Below, one piece after another: positions 5,808-5,914 of a DNA stretch of 5,914 bases (positions within the stretch are counted from its first letter, which is position 1; each line of letters begins with the position of its first letter). The DNA lies in the NCBI GenBank assembly GCA_903929655.1, contig CAIYVS010000601.1, forward strand, positions 1 to 5,914, read 5' to 3'. The position numbers and the translations under genes were made by a program. Source of the stretch: an uncultured Bacteroidota bacterium. GTDB taxonomy: Bacteria > Bacteroidota > Bacteroidia > Chitinophagales > Chitinophagaceae. Under the pieces are notes generated by a model that was not told the origin of the DNA, did not search any database, and saw only the letters and a program-made list of their open reading frames with translations.

Positions 5808-5914
5808 GATCCAAATTATTGTAGTAAATTGTATGTCTTTTTATTATTTCTTTATGATGCAGCGTGAAAACGAAAATGTGTTGAACAGAATAGAATTCAA
5901 CTTCAGCCTTTAAG

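Noticed and set aside
5752..5814. N-terminal extension of the response regulator from TTG 5814
   Set aside because: The extension is encoded by a hairpin and leader; receiver domains normally begin a few residues before the IVDDH strand, matching ATG 5751.
5854..5913. Plus-strand 19-codon frame starting ATGATG at the right edge
   Set aside because: It is too short, has no leader signal or family resemblance, and lies in probable leader DNA.

Overview
The window looks like part of a Bacteroidota chromosome, most likely from the Sphingobacteriaceae/Chitinophagaceae range (Mucilaginibacter- or Pedobacter-like). This rests on AT-rich DNA, A/T-rich leaders without Shine-Dalgarno motifs, a TlpA-type thioredoxin with a large N-terminal extension, DUF6520-like small secreted proteins, a MauE/DoxX-type membrane protein, and a LuxR-type regulator with a NarX/LytS-like kinase. 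The genus is inference; there is no RNA gene or marker in the window to fix it.

Layout. Bases 1-1244 (+ strand) are the 3' part of a TlpA-like thiol-disulfide oxidoreductase gene whose 5' end lies outside the window. Everything else reads on the minus strand. A long-stem hairpin (1259-1324) separates the two convergent blocks. From right to left the minus-strand genes are: a NarL/LuxR-type response regulator (5751-5080), a small lipoprotein (5067-4570), a seven-helix membrane protein (4568-3915), a histidine kinase (3931-3122) and a stand-alone AraC-type DNA-binding protein (3104-2754). These five are spaced by 17 nt or less, or overlap, so they look like one operon. After 208 bp holding a 21-bp tandem repeat comes a second group: a MauE/DoxX-like membrane protein (2545-2090) and two paralogous secreted small proteins with a conserved cysteine pair (2002-1727 and 1607-1329).

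How it may work together. The left half reads as an envelope thiol-redox module: exported two-cysteine proteins, a membrane redox partner with a CSC motif, and a thioredoxin-fold protein with a CGHC active site. The right half reads as a sensory module in which the kinase has only one membrane anchor and is encoded next to a lipoprotein and a polytopic membrane protein that could supply signal input. Whether the regulator or the AraC protein controls the redox module is inference from adjacency only.

Non-coding structure is notable. There are two long hairpins around the small-protein genes, a related small inner hairpin upstream of each of them, a 21-bp minisatellite that reads as seven-residue repeats in the -1 frame after the AraC stop, and a GC-rich hairpin just upstream of the response regulator. 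No tRNA, rRNA, CRISPR array or transposase was seen. No gene-free stretch exceeds 300 bases.
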